Part shown: positions 54,501-64,000 of the stretch, piece after piece
How the letters are laid out: the number at the start of each line of letters is the position of its first letter
Position numbering within the stretch: position 1 is the first letter of the stretch
Origin: Calliopsis andreniformis
Taxonomy: Eukaryota; Arthropoda; Insecta; Hymenoptera; Andrenidae
Assembly: GCF_051401765.1 (NCBI RefSeq)
Contig: NW_027480493.1
Span: 1,674,001-1,738,000, forward strand
Reading direction: 5' to 3'
DNA: 64,000 nt
Made by a program: the position numbers and the translations under genes
Notes under the pieces: model-generated
What the model was told of the DNA's origin: nothing
Seen by the model: only the letters and a program-made list of their open reading frames with translations
Database searches by the model: none

Positions 54501-57500
54501 TTGCGGATTGAACATTGAGGATTGAGGATTGAGGATTGAGGATTGAGGACTGAAGATTGAATAGTGATGATTGGATATTGAGGATTGAGGATTGATGGTT
54601 GTGGATTGAGGACGAGGACTGCGGGTTGACTACTGCTGTTTGAGGTCTGAGGATTGAGGATTGAGGATTGAGAATTGAGGATTGAGGATTGAGGATTGAA
54701 GATTGAGAATGGGGTATTGAGGATTGAAGAATGAGGATTGAGGATTGAGGATTGAGGATTGAGGATTGAAGACTGAGTGCTGAGGTTTGAGTGATGAGAA
54801 TTGATGTTTGTGGATAGAGATTTGAAGATTGCAGATTGAGTATTGAGTATTGAAGACTGTGAATTGATGATATTCTCTTGAGGATTGAGGATTGACAACT
54901 GATTGTTGAGGACTGAGGGCTGAAGGTTGAGGATTCAGGATTGAGGATTCAGGACTGTGGATTGAGGATTGAGGATTGAGAATTGAAGATTGAGGATTGA
55001 GTATTGGGGGTTGTGGATTCAGGACGAGGACTGAGGGTTGAGTATTGATGTTTGAGGTCTGAGGATTGAGGGTTGAGGATTGAGAATTGAGGATTGAGGA
55101 TTGAAGATTGAGGATTGGGTATTGAGGATTGAAGAATGAGGATTGAGTACTGAGTATTGAGGATTGAGGGTTGAAGATTGAGTATTGAGCATTGAATATT
55201 GACGATTGAGGATTGAGGATTGAGGATTGAGGATTGAGGATTGAGGATTGAGGATTCAAGATTGAGTATTGAGGATTGAAGATTGAGGATTGAGGATTGA
55301 GGTTTGAGGATTGAGGATTGAAGATTGAGTACTGAGGATTGAAGATTAAGATTGAGGATTGATGATTGAGGATTGAGGATTGAAGGTTGAGGATTGGGGA
55401 CTGAGTATTGAGGGTTGAGTGATGAGAATTGATGCTTGTGGATAGAGGTCTGAAGATTGCAGATTGAGTATTGAGTATTGAAAACTGTGAATTGAGGATA
55501 TTCTATTGAGGATTGAGGATTGACAACTGATTGTTGAGGACTTAGGGCTGAAGATTGAGGATTCAAGGTTGAGGATTCAGGATTGATGTTTGAGGACTGA
55601 GGATTGAGGATTGAGGATTGAGGATTGAGGATTGAGGATTGAAGACTGAGGATTGGGTATTGAGGATTGAACATTGAGGATTGAGTGTTGAGGATAGAGG
55701 ATTGAGGATTGAGGATTGAAGGTTGAATATTAATGACTGTATATTGAGGATTGAGGATTGAGGGTTGTGGATTGAGGACGAGGACTGAGGGTTGAGTATT
55801 GATGTTTGAAGTCTGAGGATTCAGGATTGAAGATTGAGTATTGAGGATAGAAGATTGAGGATTGAGGATTGTCGATTAAGGATTGAGGATGAGGTCTGAG
55901 GGTTGAGGATTGAGGTTTGAGGACTGAGGACTGAGAATTGAGGATTGAGAATTGAGGACTGAGGATTGAGGATTGAGAATTGAGGATTGAGGATTGAGGA
56001 TTGAAGATTGAGGATTGGGTATTGAGGATTGAAGAATGAGGATTGAGGATTGAGGATTGAGGGTTGAGGATTGAAGATTGAGTATTGAGCATTGAAGCCT
56101 GACGATTGAGGATTCAGGATTGAGGATTGAGGATTGAGGATGGAGGATTGAAGATTGAGTATTGAGGATCGAAGATTGGGGATCGAGGACTGAGGATTGA
56201 GGATTGAAGATTGAGGATTGAAGAATGAGGATTGAGGATTGAAGATTGAGTATTGAGGATTGAAGATTGAGGATTGAGGATTGAGGATTCAGCATTGAGT
56301 ATTGAAGATTGAGTACTGAGGATTGAAGATTAAGGTTGAGGATTGAGGATTGAGGGTTGAGGATTGAGGATTGAGGGTTGAAGATTGAGGATTGCGTATT
56401 GAGGATAGAGCATTGAGGATTGAGTATTGAGTATTGAGGATTGAGGATTGAGGATTGAAGATTGAATATTGATGATTGAAGGTTGAGGATCGAGGATTGA
56501 GGGTTGTGGATTGAGTACGAGGACTGAGGGTTGAGTATTGATGGTTGAGGTCTGAGGGTTGAGGATTGAGGTTTGAGGATTGATGATTGAGGATTCAGGA
56601 TTGAGGATTGAAGATTGAGGATTGGGTATTGAGGATTGAAGAATGAGGATTGAGGATTGAGGGTTGAGGATTGAGGATTGAAGATTGAGTATTGAGGATT
56701 GAAGGTTGACGATTGAGGATTGAGGATTGAGGATTGAGGATTGAGGATTGAAGATTGAAGGTTGAGTATTGAGGATTGAAGATTGAGGATTGTGGATTGA
56801 GGATTGACGATTGAGGATCGAAGATTGAGGATTGAGGATTGAGGATTGAGGATTGAGGATTGAAGATTGAGGATTGGGTATTGATGATTGAAGAATGAGG
56901 ATTGAGTATTGAGTATTGAGGATTGAGGATTGAAGATTGAGTATTGAGGATTGAAGATTGACGATTGAGGATTGAGGATTGAGGATTGAGGATTGGGGAT
57001 TGAGGATTGAGGATTGAAGATTGAGTATTGGGGATTGAAGATTGAGGATTGAGGATTGAGGATTGAGGATTGAGGATTGAAGATTGAGTACTGAAGATTG
57101 AAGATTAAGATTGAGGATTGAGGATTGAGGATTGAGGATTGAGCATTGAAGATTGAGGATTCGGTATTGAGGATTGAAGAATGAGGATTGAGTATTGAGT
57201 ATTGAGGATTGAGGATTGAAGATTGAGTATTGAGGATTGAAGATTGACGATTGAGGATTGAGGATTGAGGATTGAGGATTGAGGATTGAGGATTGAGGAT
57301 TGAGGATAGAAGGTTGAGCATTGGGGATTGAAGATTGAGGATTGACGATGGGAGGATTGAGGATTGCGGATAGAAGATTGAGAATTGGGGACTGAGGATT
57401 CAAGATTGAGGATCGAAGATTGAGAATTGAGGATTGAAGATTGATAATTGAGGATTCAGGATTGAAGATTGAGTATTGAGGATAGAAGATTGAGGATTGA

Positions 57501-57800
57501 GGATTGTCGATTAAGGATTGTGGATGAGGGCTGAGGGTTGAGGATTGAGGTTTGAGGACTGAGGACTGAGGATTGAGGATTGAGAATTGAGGATTGAGGA
57601 TTGAGGATTGAAGATTGAGGATTGAAGATTGAGTATTGAGGATTGAAGATTGACGATTGAGGATTGAGGATTGAGGATTGAGGATTGAGGATTGAGGATA
57701 GAAGGTTGAGCATTGGGGATTGAAGGTTGAGGTTTGAGGATTGAGGATTGAGGATTGAGGATTGAGGATTCAGCATTGAGTATTGAAGATTGAGTACTGA

Positions 57801-60800
57801 GGATTGAAGATTGAGTATTGAGGATTGAAGGTTGACGATTGAGGATTGAGGATTGAGGATTGAGTATTGAGGATTGAGGATTGAGGATTGAAGGTTGAGT
57901 ATTGAGGATTGAAGATTGAGGATTGTGGATGGAGGATTGACGATTGAGGATTGAAGATTGAGGATTGAGGATTGAGGATTGAGGATTGAGGATTGAAGAT
58001 TGAGGATTGGGTATTGATGATTGAAGAATGAGTATTGAGTATTGAGTATTGAGGATTGAGGATTGAAGATTGAGTATTGAGGATTGAAGATTGACGATTG
58101 AGGATTGAGGATTGAGGATTGAGGATTGAGGATTGAGGATTGAGGATTGAAGATTGAGTATTGGGGATTGAAGATTGAGGATTGAGGATTGAGGATTGAG
58201 GATTGAGGATTGAAGATTGAGTACTGAGGATTGAAGATTAAGATTGAGGATTGAGGATTGAGGATTGAGGATACAAGATTGAGTATTGAGGATTGAAGAT
58301 TGAGGATTGAGGATTGAGGATTGAGGATTGAGGATTGGAGATTGAGTACTGAGGATTGAAGATTATGATTGACGATTGAGGATTGAGGATTGAGGATTGA
58401 GGATTGAGGATTGAGGATTGAAGATTGAGGATTGCGTATTGAGGATAGAACATTGAGGATAGAGGATTGAGTATTGAGGATTGAGGATTGAGGATTTAAG
58501 ATTGAATATTGATGATTGAAGATTGAGGATCGAGGATTGAGAGTTGTGGATTGAGGACGAGGACTGAGGGTTGAGTATTGATGTTTGAGGTCTGAGGATT
58601 GAGGATTGAGGATTGAGAATTGAGGATTGAGGATTGAGGATTGAAGATTGAGGATTGGGTGTTGAAGATTGAAGAATGAGGATTGAGGATTGAGGATTGA
58701 GGATTGAGGATTGAGGATTGAAGATTGAGTATTGGGGATTGAATATTGAGGATTGAGGATTGAGGATTGAGCATTGAGGATTGAGGATTGCGGATAGAAG
58801 ATTGAGGATTGGGTATTGCGGATTGAACATTGAGGATTGAGGATTGAGGATTGAGGATTGAGGACTGAAGATTGAATATTGATGATTGAATATTGAGGAT
58901 TGAGGATTGATGGTTGTGGATTGAGGACGAGGACTGAGGGTTGAGTATTGCTGTTTGAGGTCTGAGGATTGAGGATTGAGGATTGAGAATTGAGGATTGA
59001 GGATTGAGGATTGAGGTTTGAAGATTGAGAATTGGGAATTCAGGATTGAAGAATGAGGATTGAGGATTGAGGATTGAGTATTGAGGATTGAAGACTGAGT
59101 GTTGAGGGTTGAGTGATGAGAATTGATGTTTGTGGATAGAGATTTGAAGATTGCAGATTGAGTATTGAGTATTGAAAACTGTGAATTGATGATATTCTCT
59201 TGAGGATTGAGGATTGACAACTGATTGTTGAGGACTGAGGGCTGAAGGTTGAGGATTCAGGATTGAGGATTCAGGATTGTGGATTGAGGATTGAGGATTG
59301 AGAATTGAAGATTGAGGATTGAGTATTGGGGGTTGTGGATTGAGGTCGAGGACTGAGGGTTGAGTATTGATGTTTGAGGTCTGAGGATTGACGGTTGAGG
59401 ATTGAGAATTGAGGATTGAGGATTGAAGATTGAGGATTGGGTACTGAGGATTGAAGAATGAGGATTGAGTATTGAGTATTGAGGATTGAGGATTGAGGAT
59501 TGAGGATTGAAGCTTGAGGATTAGGTATTGAGGATTGAAGAATGAGGATTGAGTATTGAGTATTGAGGATTGAGGATTGAAGATTGAGTATTGAGGATTG
59601 AAGATTGACGATTGAGGATTGAGGATTGAGGATTGAGGATTGAGGATTGAGGATTGAAGATTGAGTATTGGGTATTGAAGATTGAGGATCGACGATTGAG
59701 GATTGTGGATTGAGGATTGAAGATTGAGTACTGAGGATTGAAGATTAAGATTGAGGATTGAGGATTGAGGATTGAGGATTGAGGATTGAGGATTGAAGAT
59801 TGAGTATTGAAGATTGAAGATTGAGGATTGAGGATTGAGGATTGAGGATTGAGGATTGAAGATTGAGTATTGAGGATTGAAGATTGAGGATTGAGGATTG
59901 AGGATTGAGGATTGAGGATTGCGGATAGAAGATTGAGGATTGGGTATTGCGGATTGAACATTGAGGATTGAGGATTGAGGATTGAGGATTGAGGACTGAA
60001 GATTGAATATTGATGATTGAATATTGAGGATTGAGGATTGATGGTTGTGGATTGAGGACGAGGACTGAGGGTTGACTACTGCTGTTTGAGGTCTGAGGAT
60101 TGAGGATTGAGGATTGAGAATTGAGGATTGAGGATTGAGCATTGAAGATTGAGAATTGGGTATTGAGGATTGAAGAATGAGGATTGAGGATTGAGGATTG
60201 AGGATTGAGGATTGAGGATTGAGTATTGGGGGTTGTGGATTGAGGACGAGGACTGAGGGTTGAGTATTGATGTTCGAGGTCTGAGGATTAAGGGTTGAGG
60301 ATTGAGAATTGAGGATTGAGGATTGAAGATTGAGGATTGGGTATTGAGGATTGAAGAATGAGGATTGAGTACTGAGTATTGAGGGTTGAGGATTGAAGAT
60401 TGAGTATTGAGCATTGAATATTGACGATTGAGGATTGAGGATTGAGGATTGAGGATTGGGGATTGAGGATTGAGGATTGAAGATTGAGTATTGAGGATTG
60501 AAGATTGAGGATTGAGAATTGAGGTTTGAGGATTGAGGATTGAAGATTGAGTACTGAGGATTGAAGATTAAGATTGAGGATTGATGATTGAGGATTGAGG
60601 ATTGAAGATTGAGGATTGGGGACTGAGTACTGAGGGTTGAGTGATGAGAATTGATGCTTGTGGATAGAGGTCTGAAGATTGCAGATTGAGTATTGAGTAT
60701 TGAAAACTGTGAATTGAGGATATTCTACTGAGGATTGAGGATTGACAACTGATTGTTGAGGACTTAGGGCTGAAGATTGAGGATTCAGGGTTGAGGATTC

Positions 60801-63800
60801 AGGATTGATGTTTGAGGACTGAGGATTGAGGATTGAGGATTGAGGATTGAGGATTGAGGATTGAAGACTGAGGATTGGGTATTGAGGATTGAACATTGAG
60901 GATTGAGTGTTGAGGATAGAGGATTGAGGATTGAGGATTGAAGTTTGAATATTAATGACTGTATATTGAGGATTGAGGATTGAGGGTTGTGGATTGAGGA
61001 CGAGGACTGAGGGTTGAGTATTGATGTTTGAAGTCTGAGGATTCAGGATTGAAGATTGAGCATTGAGGATAGAAGATTGAGGATTGAGGATTGTCGATTA
61101 AGGATTGAGGATGAGGTCTGAGGGTTGAGGATTGAGGTTTGACGACTGAGGACTAAGGATTGAGAATTGAGAATTGAGGATTGAGGGTTGTGGATTGAAG
61201 ATTGAGTATTGAGGATTGACGATTGAGGATTGAGGATTGAGTATTGACGATTGAGGATTGCAGACTGAGTATTGAGGATTGACGATGGGAGGATTGAGGA
61301 TTGCGGATAGAAGATTGAGAATTGGGGACTGAGGATTCAAGATTGAGGATCGAAGATTGAGAATTGAGGATTGAAGATTGATAATTGAGGATTCAGGATT
61401 GAAGATGGAGTATTGAGGATAGAAGGTTGAGGATTGAGGATTGTCGATTAAGGATTGAGGATGAGGGCTGAGGGTTGAGGATTGAGGTTTGAGGACTGAG
61501 GACTGAGGATTGAGGATTGAGAATTGAGGATTGACGATTGAGGATTGAAGATTGAGGATTGGGTATTGAGGATTGAAGGATGAGGATTGAGGATTGAGGA
61601 TTGAGGATTGAGGATTGAAGATTGAGTATTGAGCATTGAAGCCTGACGATTTTAGGATTGAGGATTGAGGATTGAGGACTGAGGATGGAGGATTGAAGAT
61701 TGAGAATTGAGGATTGAAGATTGAGGATCGAGGACTGAGGATTGAGGATTGGGTGTTGAAGATTGAAGAATGAGGATTGAGGATTGAGGATTGAGGATTG
61801 AGGATTGAGGATTGAAGATTGAGTATTGAGGATTGTATATTGAGGATTGAGGATTGAGGATTGAGCATCGAGGATTGAGGATTGCGGATAGAAGATTGAG
61901 GATTGGGTATTGCGGATTGAACATTGAGGATTGAGGATTGAGGATTGAGGATTGAGGACTGAAGATTGAATATTGATGATTGAATATGGAGGATTGAGGA
62001 TTGATGGTTGTGGATTGAGGACGAGGACTGAGGGTTGAGTATTGCTGTTTGAGGTCTGAGGATTGAGGATTGAGGATTGAGAATTGAGGATTGAGGATTG
62101 AGGATTGAGGATTGAGGATTGAGGATTGAGGATTGAGGATTGAAGATTGAGTATTGAGGATTGAAGATTGAGGATTGTGGATTGAGGATTGACGATTGAG
62201 GATTGAAGATTGAGGATTGAGGATTGAGGATTGAGGATTGAGGATTGAGGATTGAAGATTGAGGATTGGGTATTGAGGATTGAAGAATGAGGATTGAGTA
62301 TTGAGTATTGAGGATTGAGGATTGAAGATTGAGTATTGAGGATTGAAGATTGACGATTGAGTATTGATGATTGAGGATTGAGGATTGAGGATTGAGGATT
62401 GAGGATTGAAGATTGAGTATTGGGTATTGAAGATTGAGGATTGAGGATTGAGGATTGAGGATTGAGGATTGAAGATTGAGTACTGAGGATTGAAGATTAA
62501 GATTGAGGATTGAGGATTGAGGATTGAGGATTGAGGATTGAGGATACAAGATTGAGTATTGAGGATTGAAGACTGAGGATTGAGGATTGAGGATTGAGGA
62601 TTGAGGGTTGGAGATTGAGTACTGAGGATTGAAGATTAAGATTGACGATTGAGGATTGAGGATTGAGGATTGAGGATTGAGGATTGAGGATTGAAGATTG
62701 AGGATTGCGTATTGAGGATAGAACATTGAGGATTGAGGATTGAGTATTGAGGATTGAGGATTGAGGATTGAAGATTGAATATTGATGATTGAAGATTGCG
62801 GATCGAGGATTGAGGGTTGTGGATTGAGGACGAGGACTGAGGGTTGAGTATTGATGTTTGAGGTCTGAGGATTGAGGATTGAGGATTGAGAATTGAGGAT
62901 TGAGGATTGAGGATTGAAGATTGAGGATTGGGTGTTGAAGATTGAAGAATGAGGATTGAGGATTGAGGATTGAGGATTGAGTATTGAAGATTGAGTATTG
63001 AGGATTGAATATTGAGGATTGAGGATAGAGGATTGAGCATTGAGGATTGAGGATTGCGGATAGAAGATTGAGGATTGGGTATTGCGGATTGATCATTGAG
63101 GATTGAGGATTGAGGATTGAGGATTGAGGACTGAAGATTGAATATTGATGATTGAATATTGAGGATTGAGGATTGATGGTTGTGGATTGAGGACGAGGAC
63201 TGAGGGTTGAGTATTGCTGTTTGAGGTCTGAGGATTGAGGATTGAGGATTGAGAATTGAGGATTGAGGATTGAGGATTGAAGATTGAGAATTGGGTATTC
63301 AGGATTGAAGAATGAGGATTGAGGATTGAGGATTGAGTATTGAGGATTGAAGACTGAGTGTTGAAGGTTGAGTGATGAGAATTGATGTTTGTGGATAGAG
63401 ATTTGAAGATTGCAGATTGAGTATTGAGTATTGAAAACTGTGAATTGATGATATTCTCTTGAGGATTGAGGATTGACAACTGATTGTTGAGGACTGAGGG
63501 CTGAAGGTTGAGGATTCAGGATTGAGGATTCAGGATTGTGGATTGAGGATTGAGGATTGAGAATTGAAGATTGAGGATTGAGTATTGGGGGTTGTGGATT
63601 GAGGACGAGGACTGAGGTTTGAGTATTGATGTTTGAGGTCTGAGGATTGAGGGTTGAGGATTGAGAATTGAGGATTGAGGATTGAAGATTGAGGACTGGG
63701 TACTGAGGATTGAAGAATGAGGATTGAGTATTGAGTATTGAGGATTGAGGATTGAGGATTGAGGATTGAAGATTGAGGATTAGGTATTGAGGATTGAAGA

Positions 63801-64000
63801 ATGAGGATTGAGTATTGAGTATTGAGGATTGAGGATTGAAGATTGAGTATTGAGGATTGAAGATTGACGATTGAGGATTGAGGATTGAGGATTGAGGATT
63901 GAGGATTGAGGATTGAGGATTGAAGATTGAGTATTGGGTATTGAAGATTGAGGATTGAGGATTGAGGATTGTGGATTGAGGATTGAAGATTGAGTACTGA
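57801..64000 (+). repeat. 8,335-bp tandem duplication, copy 2 (runs off the window)
   Basis: Partner of 49466-57800, cut by the right window edge after the equivalent of about 54267. One visible difference is GAGGTTTGAAG near 59015 where copy 1 has GAGGATTGAAG. It carries the 1,398-bp stretch missing from copy 1, including a landmark at 60641 and the CGATGGGAGG marker at 61283. Confidence 0.86.

Larger units (their letters stand above)
49466..57800 (+). repeat. 8,335-bp tandem duplication, copy 1
   Basis: The sequence from about 49466 recurs at 57801 at an offset of 8,335. Examples are landmark 50778/59113, the AAGGTTGACGATT marker 49493/57828 and the GATACAAGATTG marker near 49934/58269. 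The match is close to identical up to 52306. There copy 1 lacks 1,398 bp present in copy 2 (60642-62039), and the match resumes at an offset of 9,733 (53639/63372). The junction at about 57801 is in GGATTGAAGATTGAG, shared by both sides. Confidence 0.87.
22149..61292 (+). repeat. Third landmark: CGATGGGAGG module, eight copies
   Basis: The module reads TTGACGATGGGAGG, then GCGGATAGAAGATTGAG, GGGGACTGAGGATTCAAG and often GATAATTGAGGATTCAGG. Copies start at 22149, 24434, 31941, 36191, 37313, 48523, 57346 and 61283. The spacings 2,285, 9,792 and 16,582 equal the duplication offsets found from other markers, which independently confirms those events. Several copies end in TTGTCGATTAAGG, a further recognisable variant. 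Confidence 0.85.
2410..63512 (+). repeat. Recurrent ~140-bp divergent landmark block (about 50 copies)
   Basis: A recognisable block interrupts the plain heptamers. It begins GTGATGAGAATTGATG, passes through TTGAAGATTGCAGATTG, AAAACTGTGAATTGA and GATATTCTATTG, and ends ACAACTGATTGTTGAGG then ACTGAGGGCTGA. Cut every seven bases it still fits the array register, so it is a run of diverged heptamers and not an insertion. Starts by eye: 2410, 2920, 4212, 5207, 7147, 7643, 8035, 8573, 9893, 10968, 12127, 12644, 13140, 13532, 14077, 15305, 15830, 16605, 17192, 17779, 18854, 20013, 20641, 21569, 24035, 26320, 27095, 27571, 28646, 29805, 30433, 31361, 34203, 35737, 38325, 39811, 41249, 42401, 44069, 45228, 46387, 47015, 47943, 50778, 53639, 54791, 55419, 59113, 60641, 63372. 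The copy at 4212 is degenerate. Function unknown. Confidence 0.88.
1060..63615 (+). repeat. Second landmark: GTGGATTGAGGACGAGGACT module, dispersed copies
   Basis: A short module reading GTTGTGGATTGAGG then ACGAGGACTGAGG, usually followed by GTTGAGTATTGATGTTTGAGGTCTG or the GTATTGCTGTTTGAGG variant, recurs through the window. Examples start near 3631, 3931, 8911, 10769, 14424, 18664, 28456, 33647, 41058, 43879, 50580, 58915 and 63180. Simpler forms with GAGGACGAGGACTGACGG lie near 1065, 1135, 1330 and 5530. The GAGGAC unit is six bases long, so this module shifts the heptamer register by one base each time it occurs. It is usually preceded by an ATTGAATATTGATGATTGA stretch. It appears to be an older component of the higher-order repeats. 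No function can be assigned. Confidence 0.8.
1..64000 (+). repeat. 7-bp satellite array, consensus GAGGATT, spanning the whole window
   Basis: Every line of the window reads as head-to-tail heptamers of the GAGGATT type. Common variants are GAAGATT, GAGTATT, GAGAATT, GAGGACT, GAGGTTT, GAGGGTT, GATGATT, GCGGATT and GTGGATT. The TTG step joining units is the least variable part, and the middle bases vary most. Orientation is constant over 64 kb. The consensus has no C on the + strand, and C appears only in variant units. The array is cut by both window ends, so its true length is unknown. No gene-sized non-repeat island is present. This is seen directly. Calling it satellite DNA of a eukaryotic chromosome is an inference from length and gene absence. 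Bacterial heptamer repeats between genes are an alternative, but I know of none that run for tens of kilobases. Confidence 0.97.

Noticed and set aside
2410..63512. CRISPR array with the landmark block as the repeat
   Set aside because: The blocks are about 140 bp and spaced from about 390 bp to over 3 kb. The DNA between them is the same heptamer satellite and not unique spacers, and no cas gene is present.
1..64000. Telomere array
   Set aside because: A G-rich heptamer in one orientation resembles telomeric DNA such as TTTAGGG, but the unit is too degenerate, carries ordered landmark blocks and 1-8-kb higher-order repeats, and is not a telomere repeat I know.
1..64000. CENP-B-box-like sites
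   Set aside because: CG dinucleotides are rare, and I saw nothing fitting the vertebrate CENP-B box pattern. A centromere role is possible but has no direct support.
1..64000. Cyanobacterial or other bacterial short heptamer repeats (STRR-type)
   Set aside because: Those are short tracts between genes with a different, C-rich consensus as I recall it. A gene-free array of 64 kb does not fit, though the host was not identified.
1..64000. Whole array as an assembly error
   Set aside because: Copies carry distinct base changes, unit-sized indels and consistent offset arithmetic. Local mis-assembly of the closest pairs cannot be excluded without reads.

Overview
The whole 64,000-base window is one tandem-repeat array. 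The unit is a degenerate 7-bp satellite with + strand consensus GAGGATT (TCCTCAA on the minus strand when cut at another point). I see no conventional gene, rRNA, tRNA, transposable element or CRISPR array, and no stretch of unrelated sequence. Orientation never flips: the + strand is always the G/A/T strand, with C almost absent. Both window edges lie inside the array, so the full array is larger than the window. A gene-free satellite of this length with layered higher-order repeats looks most like eukaryotic heterochromatin (pericentromeric, subtelomeric, sex- or B-chromosome). The species cannot be told from the sequence. Short heptamer repeats also occur between bacterial genes, so this placement is an inference.

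Above the 7-bp level there are recurrent landmarks. The best is a roughly 140-bp divergent block, counted by eye 50 times, that still keeps the 7-bp register. It starts near GTGATGAGAATTGATG and ends near GACTGAGGGCTGA. A second landmark contains GTGGATTGAGGACGAGGACT, and a third contains CGATGGGAGG. They allow duplications to be traced by exact offsets.

Layout. 1-7,013: the most degenerate part, with a 4,283-bp-spaced duplication, a 300-bp local duplication and three copies of a small hairpin. 7,014-20,396: a 7,886-bp tandem duplication whose first copy lacks 2,382 bp. 15,511-33,507: an 8,205-bp tandem duplication overlapping the first. Its junction was later included in a 2,285-bp tandem duplication (22,107-26,676), and its second copy lost 698 bp. 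33,508-40,400: a mosaic of pieces found elsewhere in the window. 40,440-45,770: two copies of a roughly 2.8-kb unit built on a roughly 1.16-kb higher-order repeat. 44,900-52,306: a distant copy of 28,320-35,736. 49,466-64,000: an 8,335-bp tandem duplication, its first copy carrying a 1,398-bp deletion and its second running off the window.

The minus strand shows very long open frames (up to 1,595 codons), all reading variants of the heptapeptide SILNPQS. They follow arithmetically from a stop-free 7-bp repeat, whose three frames encode the same peptide, and I do not annotate them as genes. The interest of the window lies in its record of satellite evolution: unequal exchange or replication-based duplication at about 8 kb, 2-3 kb, 1.16 kb and 7 bp, with junctions that can be placed to within a few units.
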